From contig NZ_BPQX01000063.1 of NCBI RefSeq assembly GCF_022179525.1, forward strand, positions 1-64,000: a stretch of DNA of 64,000 bases, given 5' to 3'. A program made the translations under genes and the position numbers. The first letter of the stretch is position 1. Each line of letters starts with the position of its first letter. This document shows positions 8,011 through 16,708 of the stretch, in pieces. This DNA is from Methylobacterium persicinum. GTDB taxonomy: Bacteria > Pseudomonadota > Alphaproteobacteria > Rhizobiales > Beijerinckiaceae. The notes under the pieces were generated by a model, which ran no database searches, was not told the origin of the DNA, and saw nothing but the letters and a program-made list of their open reading frames with translations.

Positions 8011-9126
8011 TCACGACGCGAGCAGCTCGTCGAACTGCGCTTGGCTGCGCGCCACGATCTTGTCGTAGCCCGACGCGAGGTTGGCCCGGAACGACTCGAC
8101 CTCGGTCGGATTCGGGCTCGCGGAGGAGAGGAACCGCAGAAGTTCGTCGCGGGTGTCGAAGAAGTATCCGAACGGCCCGATGATCCCCGCCAGCTCCTCC
8201 CCGAAATCGGTCCGCAGGCCGATCATCGGAGTGCCCGTCAGCAGCATGTCCATCACGGCGCCGCTGGCCTGCAGCCGGTAGGGGTCGCTCGGGAGGTGAA
8301 GGAAGAAATCCGCCGCCGCGATCCGGTTGAGGCGGTCGGTGTACTCCATCGAGAACGCCTTGTTGTCGTTGACCCCGTCGATCCTGTTCGAGACCACCTC
8401 GACCTCGAACCGGCGGTCCTCCTGATGGATGCCCTCAAGGGCGTCGAGGAGGGCCCGGTTCTTGGGCGACAAAGCGTGCCACCCGGCCATGAAGATGACC
8501 TGGGGAAGCCGGTTCGACCGCAGGGGAGAGCCGGCGCCGCGCTGCGGCAGGGGGGCGACGCCCACGGGATGGATGACCGCGCCGATGTTGCCCCGGCGGA
8601 AGAGGGGGCCGATCAGCTCCTCGACATTCGCCCGGATCCGGTCGCCGAGCACGATGAACCGCGCGCCGCGGAAGGCCCGGAAGAAGAAATACCACTTGAT
8701 GACGTTCTTGATCCGCACCCGCCTGTCCGTCGCGGCGGCCTCCACGAGGTGGCTGTGGAGCACCCAGCGGATCGGCTTCCGGCTCGCGCCCTGGTGGAAC
8801 AGGCACATGTACACGAACATGTCGTATTCCATGTTCGTGAACAGGATCTGGTCGAATTTCTTGCCGCTGATGAAATCTCGGACGGTCTTCCTGATGTCCG
8901 ACCGCCGATGCCACGGCACGAAGGTGATGCGCTCGCAGGCCTCGGGCCCGAGATACTCCTTAAGCGCCTCGCAGTGACTGACTTCGGCGATGACCGAGAT
9001 TCGGGAATAGCGGGCCAGGGCGAGACGAACGACCCCGGTGTTGACCAGAATATGTGACTGACCCACGACCGAAGGGTCGATCAGCAGGGCGCTCGGATCG
9101 CCTGGAGGTCCTTCGGGATGTTTCAT
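8011..9126 (-). CDS. Glycosyltransferase-like protein of a glycan cluster
   Basis: A 371-residue soluble protein. It has a two-domain look with RWVLHSHLVEAAATDRRVRI in the middle and, late in the chain, FMAGWHALSPKNRALLDALE and SGAVMDMLLTGTPMIGLRTD. The last resembles the donor-binding end of GT-B glycosyltransferases (GT4-like), but no strict signature (E-x7-E) is clear. GAGGT lies seven bases before the ATG. It stands with a flippase and acyltransferases on the same strand, so a role in building a surface polysaccharide is inferred. Confidence 0.5.
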   Translation of the reverse strand: MKHPEGPPGDPSALLIDPSVVGQSHILVNTGVVRLALARYSRISVIAEVSHCEALKEYLGPEACERITFVPWHRRSDIRKTVRDFISGKKFDQILFTNMEYDMFVYMCLFHQGASRKPIRWVLHSHLVEAAATDRRVRIKNVIKWYFFFRAFRGARFIVLGDRIRANVEELIGPLFRRGNIGAVIHPVGVAPLPQRGAGSPLRSNRLPQVIFMAGWHALSPKNRALLDALEGIHQEDRRFEVEVVSNRIDGVNDNKAFSMEYTDRLNRIAAADFFLHLPSDPYRLQASGAVMDMLLTGTPMIGLRTDFGEELAGIIGPFGYFFDTRDELLRFLSSASPNPTEVESFRANLASGYDKIVARSQAQFDELLAS

Positions 9127-9266
9127 GTGGTGACCTCGACGGTGCTGACCCCGGACAATGAGCGGAACTCAAGCAGGCTTAACGCCCTCAACCGGGACTG
9201 CGAGACAGTTTCCCGTTCTCGCGAAGCGAGATTCGGGCCGGGTAATTCGCCGTGTGGAAGGGTAAA

Positions 9267-9289
9267 CCCGTTTCAAAACGGGATTTTTT
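9267..9289. terminator. Possible intrinsic terminator between glycan genes
   Basis: The stem CCCGTTT/AAACGGG (9267-9282) is followed by six T on the plus strand. On the minus strand it sits just after the flippase stop codon and is followed by TTTA. It could terminate flippase transcription, but the T-run is on the opposite side, so direction is unclear. Confidence 0.4.
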
Positions 9290-9302
9290 CACGGCTCTAG
9301 TC

Positions 9303-11090
9303 TTAACGATCTTTTTTGATCATCCCGGCCATCGCGCCCCTCAGGAAGGTGAACTCGTTCTTGAGGTTCTTCCCTTCGATGGCGAACATCGTGCCGAAAT
9401 AGCAGACGACCGCTGCAAGGATCGCACCGGAGAGCGCCACGATGCTCCCCCCCGCCACATACAGGACGCCCCAGCAGACGAGGCCGCAGAGGACGGCGGC
9501 GATCAAGGATCCGCTCACTTCCTTGATCATGCTGACGAACCTCGCATCCGCGACCCGCACGACGAAGGTGCAGACGACGAGGGCGTAGATGGTGTTGGAG
9601 AGTGTCACGAGCCACACGGCTTCCCAGGCCTGCAGATAGTAGCCCGTCGCCACCGCTGCCACCCGCCCGATGCTCAAGAGCACCGTCGTCAGGAAAAAGA
9701 TGAGGTTGGCATTGAGCGCCAGGAGCAGCGCCGTGCCCATCGAGGCCGTGATGCTGAGGGCATAGCCCGGGGCGAGAATCCGGAGGAAGACGCCCGCCTG
9801 CTGCCAGCTCGGACCGAGGACCTGCGCCAGCATCTCTGGCCCGGTCGCCGCCAGCACGGCTGCCGTCGGGAAGGTCACGAAGGCCATCAGCCGGCAGACC
9901 TTGTAGAAGATCTGGATCAGCCGCTCGTGCTCCTCGCTGAGGCTCTGGGCGTAGAGGGCGGACCAGCTCGGGTTGCTGAACGCCTCGAACAGGAAGCGCG
10001 GCACTTGGTTGGCGAAGTTGTAGGCGCCCAGGCTGGCCGCGCCGAAGGCGTTGCCGAACAGCAGGGTTTCCGCCGAGCGGGCGGCCAGGTCGGCGACCCG
10101 CCCGCCCATGAGAATGCCGCCGGAGGAGAGATGGCTCAGCATCGCGGACGGCCGAAAGATGGCCGAGGGCCGCTCGAACGCATACAGGTTCACGATCACC
10201 GCCTTGACCACGCAGCCGGTGAAGGACTGGAAGGCGAGGGCCATCGCCCCGAAGCCCATCACGCCCAACCCGACGGCGCAGATGGCACCCGCCACCGTCG
10301 CGAGGAGGTCGGCGATGGCGCAGGCGACGAGGTTTCCGCTCCGGGTCAGCCGTGCGACGGGCAGCACCGCGAGGCTGAGGAACGGGAAGCCCGCCGCTAG
10401 AATCAGCATCAGGATGTTGAGCCTGGGCTCGGACGAGGCCAGCGACAGCAGGTATCCGCTGGCGACCACGGCCAGGGACAACACGAAGCCGGACGCCATC
10501 AGCACCCAGAACGCCGTCGACCAGACCTCCGGCCGGTTCGTCCGGTCCCGGGCCAGGGACAGGCCTACGCCGCCGTCGGCGATCAGCGCCAGGAACGCCA
10601 CGACGGGCACGGTGAGCGCGTAGACGCCGAATTCCTTGGGGCCCAGCAGGTGCGCCATCAGCGGGAGCAGGGCGAGCTGGATCAGGATCTTGACGACGCT
10701 CACCGTCCCCCCGGCGCCGAGGTTCTTGAGCATCCGCGTCGTCCGCTCGTGCGGATGGCTCTCGGTGGCGATGTCGAGGTCGGGACCCGGCACGAAGCCG
10801 CCGTCCATCATCAGCTCGGGCACGAGGGGAGACGGGCCATGCGGCGGAATAATATGCGACCGCCTGGAGAGATGATCAGATTCCACGCGCTCTAAAACTC
10901 TTTCAAGCTCTTCGAGATAGCGACTCTTTTGAGGGTCTAGGCTGCGATCGCCGCAATCATCGAATTCTGCGATGGTTCTGCGCGCGTGATTATAAATTTC
11001 CTGCCGCTGGATAGCCGTACTCTCGCCCAGAGACGCGACCGTCGTCTGGACGATACCGTAGAACCTGGTGCTACTGGATGTTTCGGCCAT
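9303..11090 (-). CDS. Wzx-like polysaccharide flippase with N-terminal extension
   Basis: A 595-residue protein. From about residue 120 (MLKNLGAGGTVSVVKILIQ) it is a 12-14 TM exporter of the MATE/MOP superfamily (Polysacc_synt type), which would flip lipid-linked glycan units across the inner membrane. The first ~119 residues are soluble and unlike a flippase. They include helices such as AIQRQEIYNHARRTIAEF and a charged helix SRYLEELERVLERVES, then a Pro-rich linker. A start at Met120 (base 10733) would give an ordinary flippase, but the extension is continuous in frame. The 5' end is AT-richer than the rest. It belongs with the glycosyltransferase and acyltransferases nearby. Confidence 0.8.
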   Translation of the reverse strand: MAETSSSTRFYGIVQTTVASLGESTAIQRQEIYNHARRTIAEFDDCGDRSLDPQKSRYLEELERVLERVESDHLSRRSHIIPPHGPSPLVPELMMDGGFVPGPDLDIATESHPHERTTRMLKNLGAGGTVSVVKILIQLALLPLMAHLLGPKEFGVYALTVPVVAFLALIADGGVGLSLARDRTNRPEVWSTAFWVLMASGFVLSLAVVASGYLLSLASSEPRLNILMLILAAGFPFLSLAVLPVARLTRSGNLVACAIADLLATVAGAICAVGLGVMGFGAMALAFQSFTGCVVKAVIVNLYAFERPSAIFRPSAMLSHLSSGGILMGGRVADLAARSAETLLFGNAFGAASLGAYNFANQVPRFLFEAFSNPSWSALYAQSLSEEHERLIQIFYKVCRLMAFVTFPTAAVLAATGPEMLAQVLGPSWQQAGVFLRILAPGYALSITASMGTALLLALNANLIFFLTTVLLSIGRVAAVATGYYLQAWEAVWLVTLSNTIYALVVCTFVVRVADARFVSMIKEVSGSLIAAVLCGLVCWGVLYVAGGSIVALSGAILAAVVCYFGTMFAIEGKNLKNEFTFLRGAMAGMIKKDR

Positions 11091-11170
11091 CGCGAGCTAC
11101 TATAAAATCCTATTAAGGTTGCTTAGGTAGAAATCACCACTTCCCGGGAACGATCGGACGCGCAAGACTT

Positions 11171-11204
11171 CGCGGGCCGACCCGCGCAGGCGGGTCGGCC
11201 CGCG
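11171..11204. terminator. Strong GC-rich stem-loop between glycan genes
   Basis: A perfect 15-bp stem (11171-11185 with 11190-11204) has a four-base loop. It lies after the acyltransferase stop codon and before the flippase start, both on the minus strand. No T-tract follows, so it could attenuate or protect the message rather than be a classic terminator. Confidence 0.5.
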
Positions 11205-11251
11205 CGGCCCTCGCGGCGGGCGGGCAACCCGGCTCCCAGGTCAGGTGCATG

Positions 11252-12346
11252 TCAGACATTGAGGCCGGTCGACGCCCCGGATGCCGACCGTGACCGGCGC
11301 AGCCAGCCCATGAGCCGGGATCGCACCGGCTCGTCGAAGACCCGCAGGGCGAGTGCACTCACCACCGGGAGTATCACCAGGAGACCGACGGCCTCGACCA
11401 TGAAGTTCGTCGTCTTGAACACGGTCTGGTAGGCACCGTTGATCCAGCAGAAGACCGGGTAATGGAGGATGTAGATCGGATACGATACGGCTCCGAGCCA
11501 GACCGACACCCGGAAGAGACGGCCTTCGATGCGGATCCGCGCCGCCGTGAGCACGAGGGCGGGGGACAGCAGCGCCACGAAGGCGAGTTCCACGGGAGAT
11601 GGCAGAAGGTAAGGCAGGGGCAGGGCGAAGACGCCCACCATCAGGACGAAGCAGATCCAGAAAGCCACCTTGCCGAAGGCCGTCGGCTCGCCCTCGCCCG
11701 CCCGCTCGTAGATGGCGAACAGGATCGCCCCGGCGTAGAAGGAATAGAGGACCCGGGGCAGCCCACTCCAGAAGGTGTCGGCCGTATCGCCGCCGAGACC
11801 GAGCCAGAGGAGGCCGATCAGGGACAACACGACGATCGCGACGTCGAGGCCGCGCCGCCCGATGCGGCTCGTGAACCACCACGCGATGTTGGCGAAGAGC
11901 TCGAGGAAGATCGTGTATTGCGGCCCGTTGAGGGGGAACAGCTGCGGGCCGCCCAGCGCCGGGGACGCCCCGGGATATGGGATGCTCAGAAGGTTGAGCG
12001 CCATCGCTACAGCCACCTCAATGCCCGAGATGGGCTCTCGGCCCTGCAACGTCCGCGCCCACACATAGGCACCGCTGACGAGCGTCGCGACGACGACCAG
12101 GGGCATCAGGCGGATCAGCCGGCCGACAACGAACCGGGACAGGGGCATCCCGGCGGCAAACCGGTCCCTGTACGCGCTCGCCAGCACGAAGCCACTCAGA
12201 CAAAAGAACAAATCCACCGCGAGGCCAGCGTTGACGGCATAGCCGGGGCCCAGCAGCCAGTGCTGGACGTGATAGATCAGAACGAAGAAGGCGGCCACGC
12301 CGCGGATGAGATCGAGGGCGGGGTAATATTGTCGTCGGTCTGACAC
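11252..12346 (-). CDS. Acyltransferase family 3 membrane protein (OafA-like)
   Basis: An integral membrane O-acyltransferase of the acyltransferase-3 family, which places acetyl or other acyl groups on sugars. Near its start it has YYPALDLIRGVAAFFVLIYH, the family signature with catalytic His, then LFFCLSGFVLASAY and RLIRLMP. About ten TM segments follow. I prefer the GTG at 12346 (MSDRRQYYPALD, 364 aa), because longer starts (ATG 12418 or 12475) would include a 22-bp tandem duplication whose length breaks the frame. It lies in the polysaccharide cluster, so the acceptor is probably the exported glycan. Confidence 0.85.
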   Translation of the reverse strand: MSDRRQYYPALDLIRGVAAFFVLIYHVQHWLLGPGYAVNAGLAVDLFFCLSGFVLASAYRDRFAAGMPLSRFVVGRLIRLMPLVVVATLVSGAYVWARTLQGREPISGIEVAVAMALNLLSIPYPGASPALGGPQLFPLNGPQYTIFLELFANIAWWFTSRIGRRGLDVAIVVLSLIGLLWLGLGGDTADTFWSGLPRVLYSFYAGAILFAIYERAGEGEPTAFGKVAFWICFVLMVGVFALPLPYLLPSPVELAFVALLSPALVLTAARIRIEGRLFRVSVWLGAVSYPIYILHYPVFCWINGAYQTVFKTTNFMVEAVGLLVILPVVSALALRVFDEPVRSRLMGWLRRSRSASGASTGLNV

Positions 12347-12358
12347 ATCGACCCCATG

Positions 12359-12402
12359 TCTGTTCGCTCCGTCGAGAGCGTCTGTTCGCTCCGTCGAGAG
12401 CG
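12359..12402. repeat. 22-bp perfect tandem duplication
   Basis: The unit TCTGTTCGCTCCGTCGAGAG plus CG is present twice in tandem (12359-12380 and 12381-12402), just upstream of the preferred acyltransferase start. Twenty-two is not a multiple of three, so the duplication shifts any longer N-terminal reading frame. Confidence 0.9.
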
Positions 12403-12475
12403 CTCGCCACCTACGCATGCCGTTGCCGGTCACAAACGTCTGAACGGCCGGCTTCGTCCCATCCGAACCCGGCAA

Positions 12476-13119
12476 CGGACCGAGTCCCGGTCCCGGTCCC
12501 GGAGGCCCAGGACGATTTGAATCGCCTGGGTTGCACTACGTGCGATCTGATACCTGTGAGTTGCATGAGTCGCATATCGGATATGCAACCGGATGCCAGC
12601 GGCCGCTCACGACATGGGTTTATGGGGCGGGCGCAAATGCAATTTAAAGGACACGACGGTGCCCGGCACTTGCCGGCGTGACGGTCCCGCCCCCGTCCCG
12701 GAAGATTTTTACCGGCCCTGGCCGAGTCGCCAAGTTTGGTCACAATGGCGGGCCGATGAACGGGGTGCGGTTCCGAAGCGGCCGATCAACCAAGATCGAA
12801 GGGATCAGTAGGAAAAGCGATGCACCTCATGTGCATCATAGTTGCCAAGCTGAGCGTTGTTTATAAATTCTGCCCCTGCACTTCGAATCCGCACCCTGTA
12901 AGCTAAGCAGAATGCCTAGGGTTGGCTTCCTGATATCAATAATCTAGAGTGAATCTAACAACGCCCATGTCAGCGTGAGCTGTCTTAACGATCTCAAAAA
13001 ATATTGTGTGCAGTGGCCAGATTCCGAGATTCGATCATCTCGTCGGCACTGACTTGTGACAGCGTTCCCCTGAAAAGGGCGATCGCTGCCAGACGACCGC
13101 GCCATAAGCGAGAAGCCGG
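12476..13119. other. Divergent intergenic region of the glycan cluster
   Basis: No convincing gene is seen in these 644 bases. The region separates the minus-strand acyltransferase from the plus-strand FkbH gene, so it must hold promoters for both arms. An inverted repeat GTTGCAT (12560-12566) and ATGCAAC (12583-12589) could be an operator. The stretch 12830-13020 is noticeably AT-richer than its surroundings. Confidence 0.6.
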
Positions 13120-15030
13120 ATGCAGACCAACATTTTCGAGACGCTCGACTGGTTGCCCGATGCGCCCGAAGATTTCCGCCAGCGATGCAAGTCCCTGGCT
13201 GAGGATGCGAATGCTTCGGGGCGTGAAGTCTCCGCATTGGCCAACGCGAAATTGGACAATAACAAGCTTCGGGTCCTTGGTGGCGTTATTGCCAAGCTGA
13301 TCGCCAACGGGCGGACGCTACATCCGCTGTCGCCGTTCAAGCTGGGCATTCTCGGCACCGGCACGACCGATCTGCTGTTACCACCTGTGGTTGCAAGCGC
13401 GGCCCGGCACGGTGTCGCCCTCGAGGCGATCGCGGGGCATTACGAGAGCGCGCTCCAGGATGCCCTCGACAGCGGTTCCGTCATCAACACGGCCCGGCCC
13501 GACGCGGTCCTGGTGGCGCTCGATCACCGCAGCCTGCCGATCACCGCGGTTCCCGGCGAGCCCGAGCTGGCCGACCGGATCGTGGAGGATTGCGCGCAGA
13601 TCTACGCCGCCATCTGCGGGGCGGTGCGCCAGCACGGCGGCGCGTTCTGCATCCTTCAGACCCTGGCGAGCCCGCCGGAGGCCATCTTCGGCAGCCTCGA
13701 CCGGTCCGTGCCGGGGACGCTCGAATGGATCATCGGCCGGGTCAACGACCGGATCATCGACCTCGCCCAGCGCGACGGGAACGTGCTGTTCGATGTCGCC
13801 CGCCTCGCGGCCACGGTGGGGACGGCCAACTGGTTCTCCCCGCAGGAATGGAACGTCGCCAAGCTGGCCTTCTCGTACGGCTACGTGCCCCTCTATGCGG
13901 ACCGGCTCGGGGGGCTGCTCGGCGCCCTGCGCGGCAAGTCCCGCAAGTGCCTGATCCTCGACCTCGACAACACGATGTGGGGCGGGGTGATCGGCGACGA
14001 CGGCATGGCCGGCATCAACATGCGCCAGGGGGATGCCACCGGCGAGGCGCACCTGACGCTGCAGCAGGCCGCCCTCGAACTGCACAAGCGCGGCATCCTG
14101 CTCGCCGTCAGTTCCAAGAACACCGACGAGGTCGCCCGGGAGCCCTTCCGGAGCCATCCCGAAATGCTCGTGCGCGAGAAGCACATCGTGGCCTTCCAGG
14201 CCAACTGGCGGGACAAGGCGTCCAACATCGCCGCCATCGCACAGGAGCTCAATATCGGGCTCGATTCCCTGGTCTTCATGGACGACAATCCGGTCGAGCG
14301 GGACCAGATCCGGCAGGCGCTGCCGCAGGTCCTCGTCCCAGAGCTGTCGAGCGATCCCTCCGACTATGCCCGGCGGATGCTGGCGACGAACGCCTTCGAG
14401 GCCGTCGCCTTCCTCCAAGAGGACAAGGCCCGCTCCGAATCCTACAAGGCCAACGCGCAGCGGCTCGCCCTGAAGAGCGACGCCATCAACATGGAGGACT
14501 ACCTCGCCTCCCTAGAGATGGAGATCCATTTCGACCCGTTCGACGAGACCGGCCGGAGCCGGATCGCCCAGCTCATCAACAAGAGCAACCAGTACAACCT
14601 CACCACCCGGCGCTACACCGAGAGCGAGGTCGCCCAGCTGGAGGAGGATTCCCGTGCCTTCACCCTGCAGGTGCGCCTGAAGGACAAGTTCGGCGACAAC
14701 GGGATGATCAGCGTCGTCATCTGCCGGGCCGAGGGTGACGACGTCTGGCAGATCGACACGTGGCTCATGAGCTGCCGCGTCCTCGGACGGCAGGTCGAGC
14801 ACATGGTGCTGCAGGAACTCCTGCATCATGCCCGGGCCGCCGGAGTACGCAGGCTGGTCGGCGAATGGCGCCCGTCCGGCCGCAACGACATGGTGCGCGA
14901 CCACTACGCCAAGCTCGGCTTCACGGCGGACGGGGAAGGATCCGAGGGCAGCACCCGCTGGACCCTCTCCACCGACCACGAGGCCCCCCGGCCACGGATG
15001 ACGGTTATCCGCTCAGGCGTTTCCGTCTAG
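13120..15030 (+). CDS. FkbH-like HAD-IIIC protein that loads an acyl carrier protein
   Basis: A 636-residue protein with three parts: an SGNH-like N-terminal region (GILGTGTTDLLLPPV near residue 75), a HAD domain with DLDNTMWGGVIGDDG (Asp281 and Asp283) and FMDDNPVERDQIR, and a C-terminal GNAT-like domain (SNQYNLTTRRYT, DTWLMSCRVLGRQVE, ARAAGVRRLVGEW). FkbH enzymes turn 1,3-bisphosphoglycerate into glyceryl-S-carrier protein in methoxymalonyl and tetronate pathways. Here an ACP gene lies 2.8 kb downstream, with a membrane O-acyltransferase between them. The likely job is to make a glyceryl- or related hydroxyacyl-ACP for transfer to a glycan. The exact acyl group is inferred. Confidence 0.88.
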   Translation: MQTNIFETLDWLPDAPEDFRQRCKSLAEDANASGREVSALANAKLDNNKLRVLGGVIAKLIANGRTLHPLSPFKLGILGTGTTDLLLPPVVASAARHGVALEAIAGHYESALQDALDSGSVINTARPDAVLVALDHRSLPITAVPGEPELADRIVEDCAQIYAAICGAVRQHGGAFCILQTLASPPEAIFGSLDRSVPGTLEWIIGRVNDRIIDLAQRDGNVLFDVARLAATVGTANWFSPQEWNVAKLAFSYGYVPLYADRLGGLLGALRGKSRKCLILDLDNTMWGGVIGDDGMAGINMRQGDATGEAHLTLQQAALELHKRGILLAVSSKNTDEVAREPFRSHPEMLVREKHIVAFQANWRDKASNIAAIAQELNIGLDSLVFMDDNPVERDQIRQALPQVLVPELSSDPSDYARRMLATNAFEAVAFLQEDKARSESYKANAQRLALKSDAINMEDYLASLEMEIHFDPFDETGRSRIAQLINKSNQYNLTTRRYTESEVAQLEEDSRAFTLQVRLKDKFGDNGMISVVICRAEGDDVWQIDTWLMSCRVLGRQVEHMVLQELLHHARAAGVRRLVGEWRPSGRNDMVRDHYAKLGFTADGEGSEGSTRWTLSTDHEAPRPRMTVIRSGVSV

Positions 15031-15120
15031 TGCATCGATCCAGACGGAGGCGGCAGCCATGTCTGGAAAAATTGATGCAAAAAAGAGCGAGTGCCCGGTC
15101 GCATGAACGAAGTGAATGCG
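15031..15120. repeat. Interspersed repeat family B, copy 1
   Basis: This 90-base block resembles 25598-25690. Shared blocks are GCATCGATCC, GTCYGGAAAA, CTGAYGC or TTGATGC, and TGAACGAAG. It begins directly after the TAG stop codon of the FkbH gene. The other copy also begins directly after a TAG. Confidence 0.7.
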
Positions 15121-15267
15121 TCTGAGCCCTAGGGCATCCCCTCCCCCGACAGGGGCGCCCGCGACGAACGACCTTGCCGCATCGTTCCGCACCGCCCGGC
15201 GGAGGATGCTTCAGAGACCGCGGCCGCCCTTCCGGGCGCCGCCCATGGCACGACCGGATCCCGGACC

Positions 15268-16707
15268 ATGAATTTCGTCTCCCTCCACTTCCTCGTCTTC
15301 ACCCTCGCCACCGTCCTCGCCTACCAGGCGACACGGAGCGTGACCGTGCGGCAATGGGTGCTGCTGATCGCCTCGGCGTATTTCATCAGCACCTACATGC
15401 TCGATTTCAAGTCGGCCCTGCCGCTGGCCGTCTTCCTCGGCCTCGGTTACCTCCTCGTGGCGGCGATGGGCGCGACGCCGAGCCGGGCCTACGTCGCAGC
15501 GGCGGTCTGCCTGATGATCGGCAGCTTCCTCTATCTCAAGCAGTTCTTCTTCCTCACCGCGGTCGGCCTGCCCTTCATCTACTCGACCGTCGGCCTGTCC
15601 TACGTGCTGTTCCGGATCATCAGCCTGATCGTCGATCTTGCCAACCGGGACATCGAGAAGAAGCCGGGCCCGGGCGCCTACCTCGCCTATACCTGCGGTT
15701 TCACCACCTTCCTGTCGGGCCCCGTCCAGACCTGGCCGTCGTTCAAGGGCGAGTACGAGAAGCAGCCGGTCCCGATCACCGAGGGCGAGGTGCTCCACGC
15801 CATGTCCCGGATCGCCACGGGCTACTTCAAGCTCGCCATCGTCGCGGCGGTGTTCGACTACCTGTTTCAGAACTTCACTGTGCAGTTCACCGGGGCGGCC
15901 GGGCCGGTGTCCTGGCCCAAGCTTGTCGCCCTGTATACGGTGAGCGCAGCCGCCTATACGGGATATCTCTATTACAATTTCTCCGGATACATGGACATCG
16001 TCATCGGCATCGGCGGCCTCCTGCAATTCAAGCTGCCCGAGAACTTCAACAAGCCGTTCTCGGCCAAGAGCTTCCTGGAGTTCTGGCAGCGCTGGCACAT
16101 GACCATGTCGCAGTGGTTCAAGACCTACCTGTTCACGCCGATCATGCTGGCGGCGATGCGGCGCCTCCCTGATCCACGGCATTCGGCGGCGATCGGCCTG
16201 TCCGCCTTCTTCATCACCTTCCTGGTGATGGGGATCTGGCACGGCTCGACGGTGGTCTTCGTCGTCTACGGCGTGCTCATGGCGTTCGGTGCCTGCGCCA
16301 ACAAGCTCTGGCAGCTCGCCATGCCCCGCGCCCTGGGCAAGCCCGGCTACAAGAGCCTGCAGAAGCGGCTGGTCTATATCCAGCTCTGCAAGGGCCTGAC
16401 CTTCGCGTTCTTCACCCTGGCCCTGACCTGCCTGTGGACGCCCGAAATCGGCCAGCTGTTCGGCCTGACCGGCCGCCTGGGCGTCTCGGGCCTCGTCCTC
16501 TCCATCGCCGCACTGACCCTGGTCTTCGCCGCGGTCAACCTCGTCTTCGATCGCGTCGGGGCCATCGCTCCCGGCCGGCTCGCCGCGGTGGGGGCGCGGT
16601 ACCGGGACACGTTGGCGGTCTCGCGCTGTGCGGGCGTCATCCTGGCTGTGATCTTTGTCTCGGCGATCCTCAACAAAGCCCCTGAATTCGTCTACAAGGC
16701 GTTTTGA
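15268..16707 (+). CDS. MBOAT family membrane O-acyltransferase (AlgI/DltB-like)
   Basis: A 479-residue multi-pass protein. Family motifs are FLSGPVQTWPSF, the NFSGYMDIVIGIGGLL block, NFNKPFSAKSFLEFWQRWH and GIWHGSTVVFVVYG, in which His325 is the expected catalytic histidine. MBOAT proteins of this class take an acyl group from a carrier inside the cell and pass it across the membrane to a polysaccharide. It is followed one base later by an SGNH-like partner and then by an ACP. This matches the AlgI/AlgJ-AlgX and DltB/DltD/DltC arrangement, with the ACP as the acyl donor. Confidence 0.92.
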   Translation: MNFVSLHFLVFTLATVLAYQATRSVTVRQWVLLIASAYFISTYMLDFKSALPLAVFLGLGYLLVAAMGATPSRAYVAAAVCLMIGSFLYLKQFFFLTAVGLPFIYSTVGLSYVLFRIISLIVDLANRDIEKKPGPGAYLAYTCGFTTFLSGPVQTWPSFKGEYEKQPVPITEGEVLHAMSRIATGYFKLAIVAAVFDYLFQNFTVQFTGAAGPVSWPKLVALYTVSAAAYTGYLYYNFSGYMDIVIGIGGLLQFKLPENFNKPFSAKSFLEFWQRWHMTMSQWFKTYLFTPIMLAAMRRLPDPRHSAAIGLSAFFITFLVMGIWHGSTVVFVVYGVLMAFGACANKLWQLAMPRALGKPGYKSLQKRLVYIQLCKGLTFAFFTLALTCLWTPEIGQLFGLTGRLGVSGLVLSIAALTLVFAAVNLVFDRVGAIAPGRLAAVGARYRDTLAVSRCAGVILAVIFVSAILNKAPEFVYKAF

Positions 16708-16708
16708 T

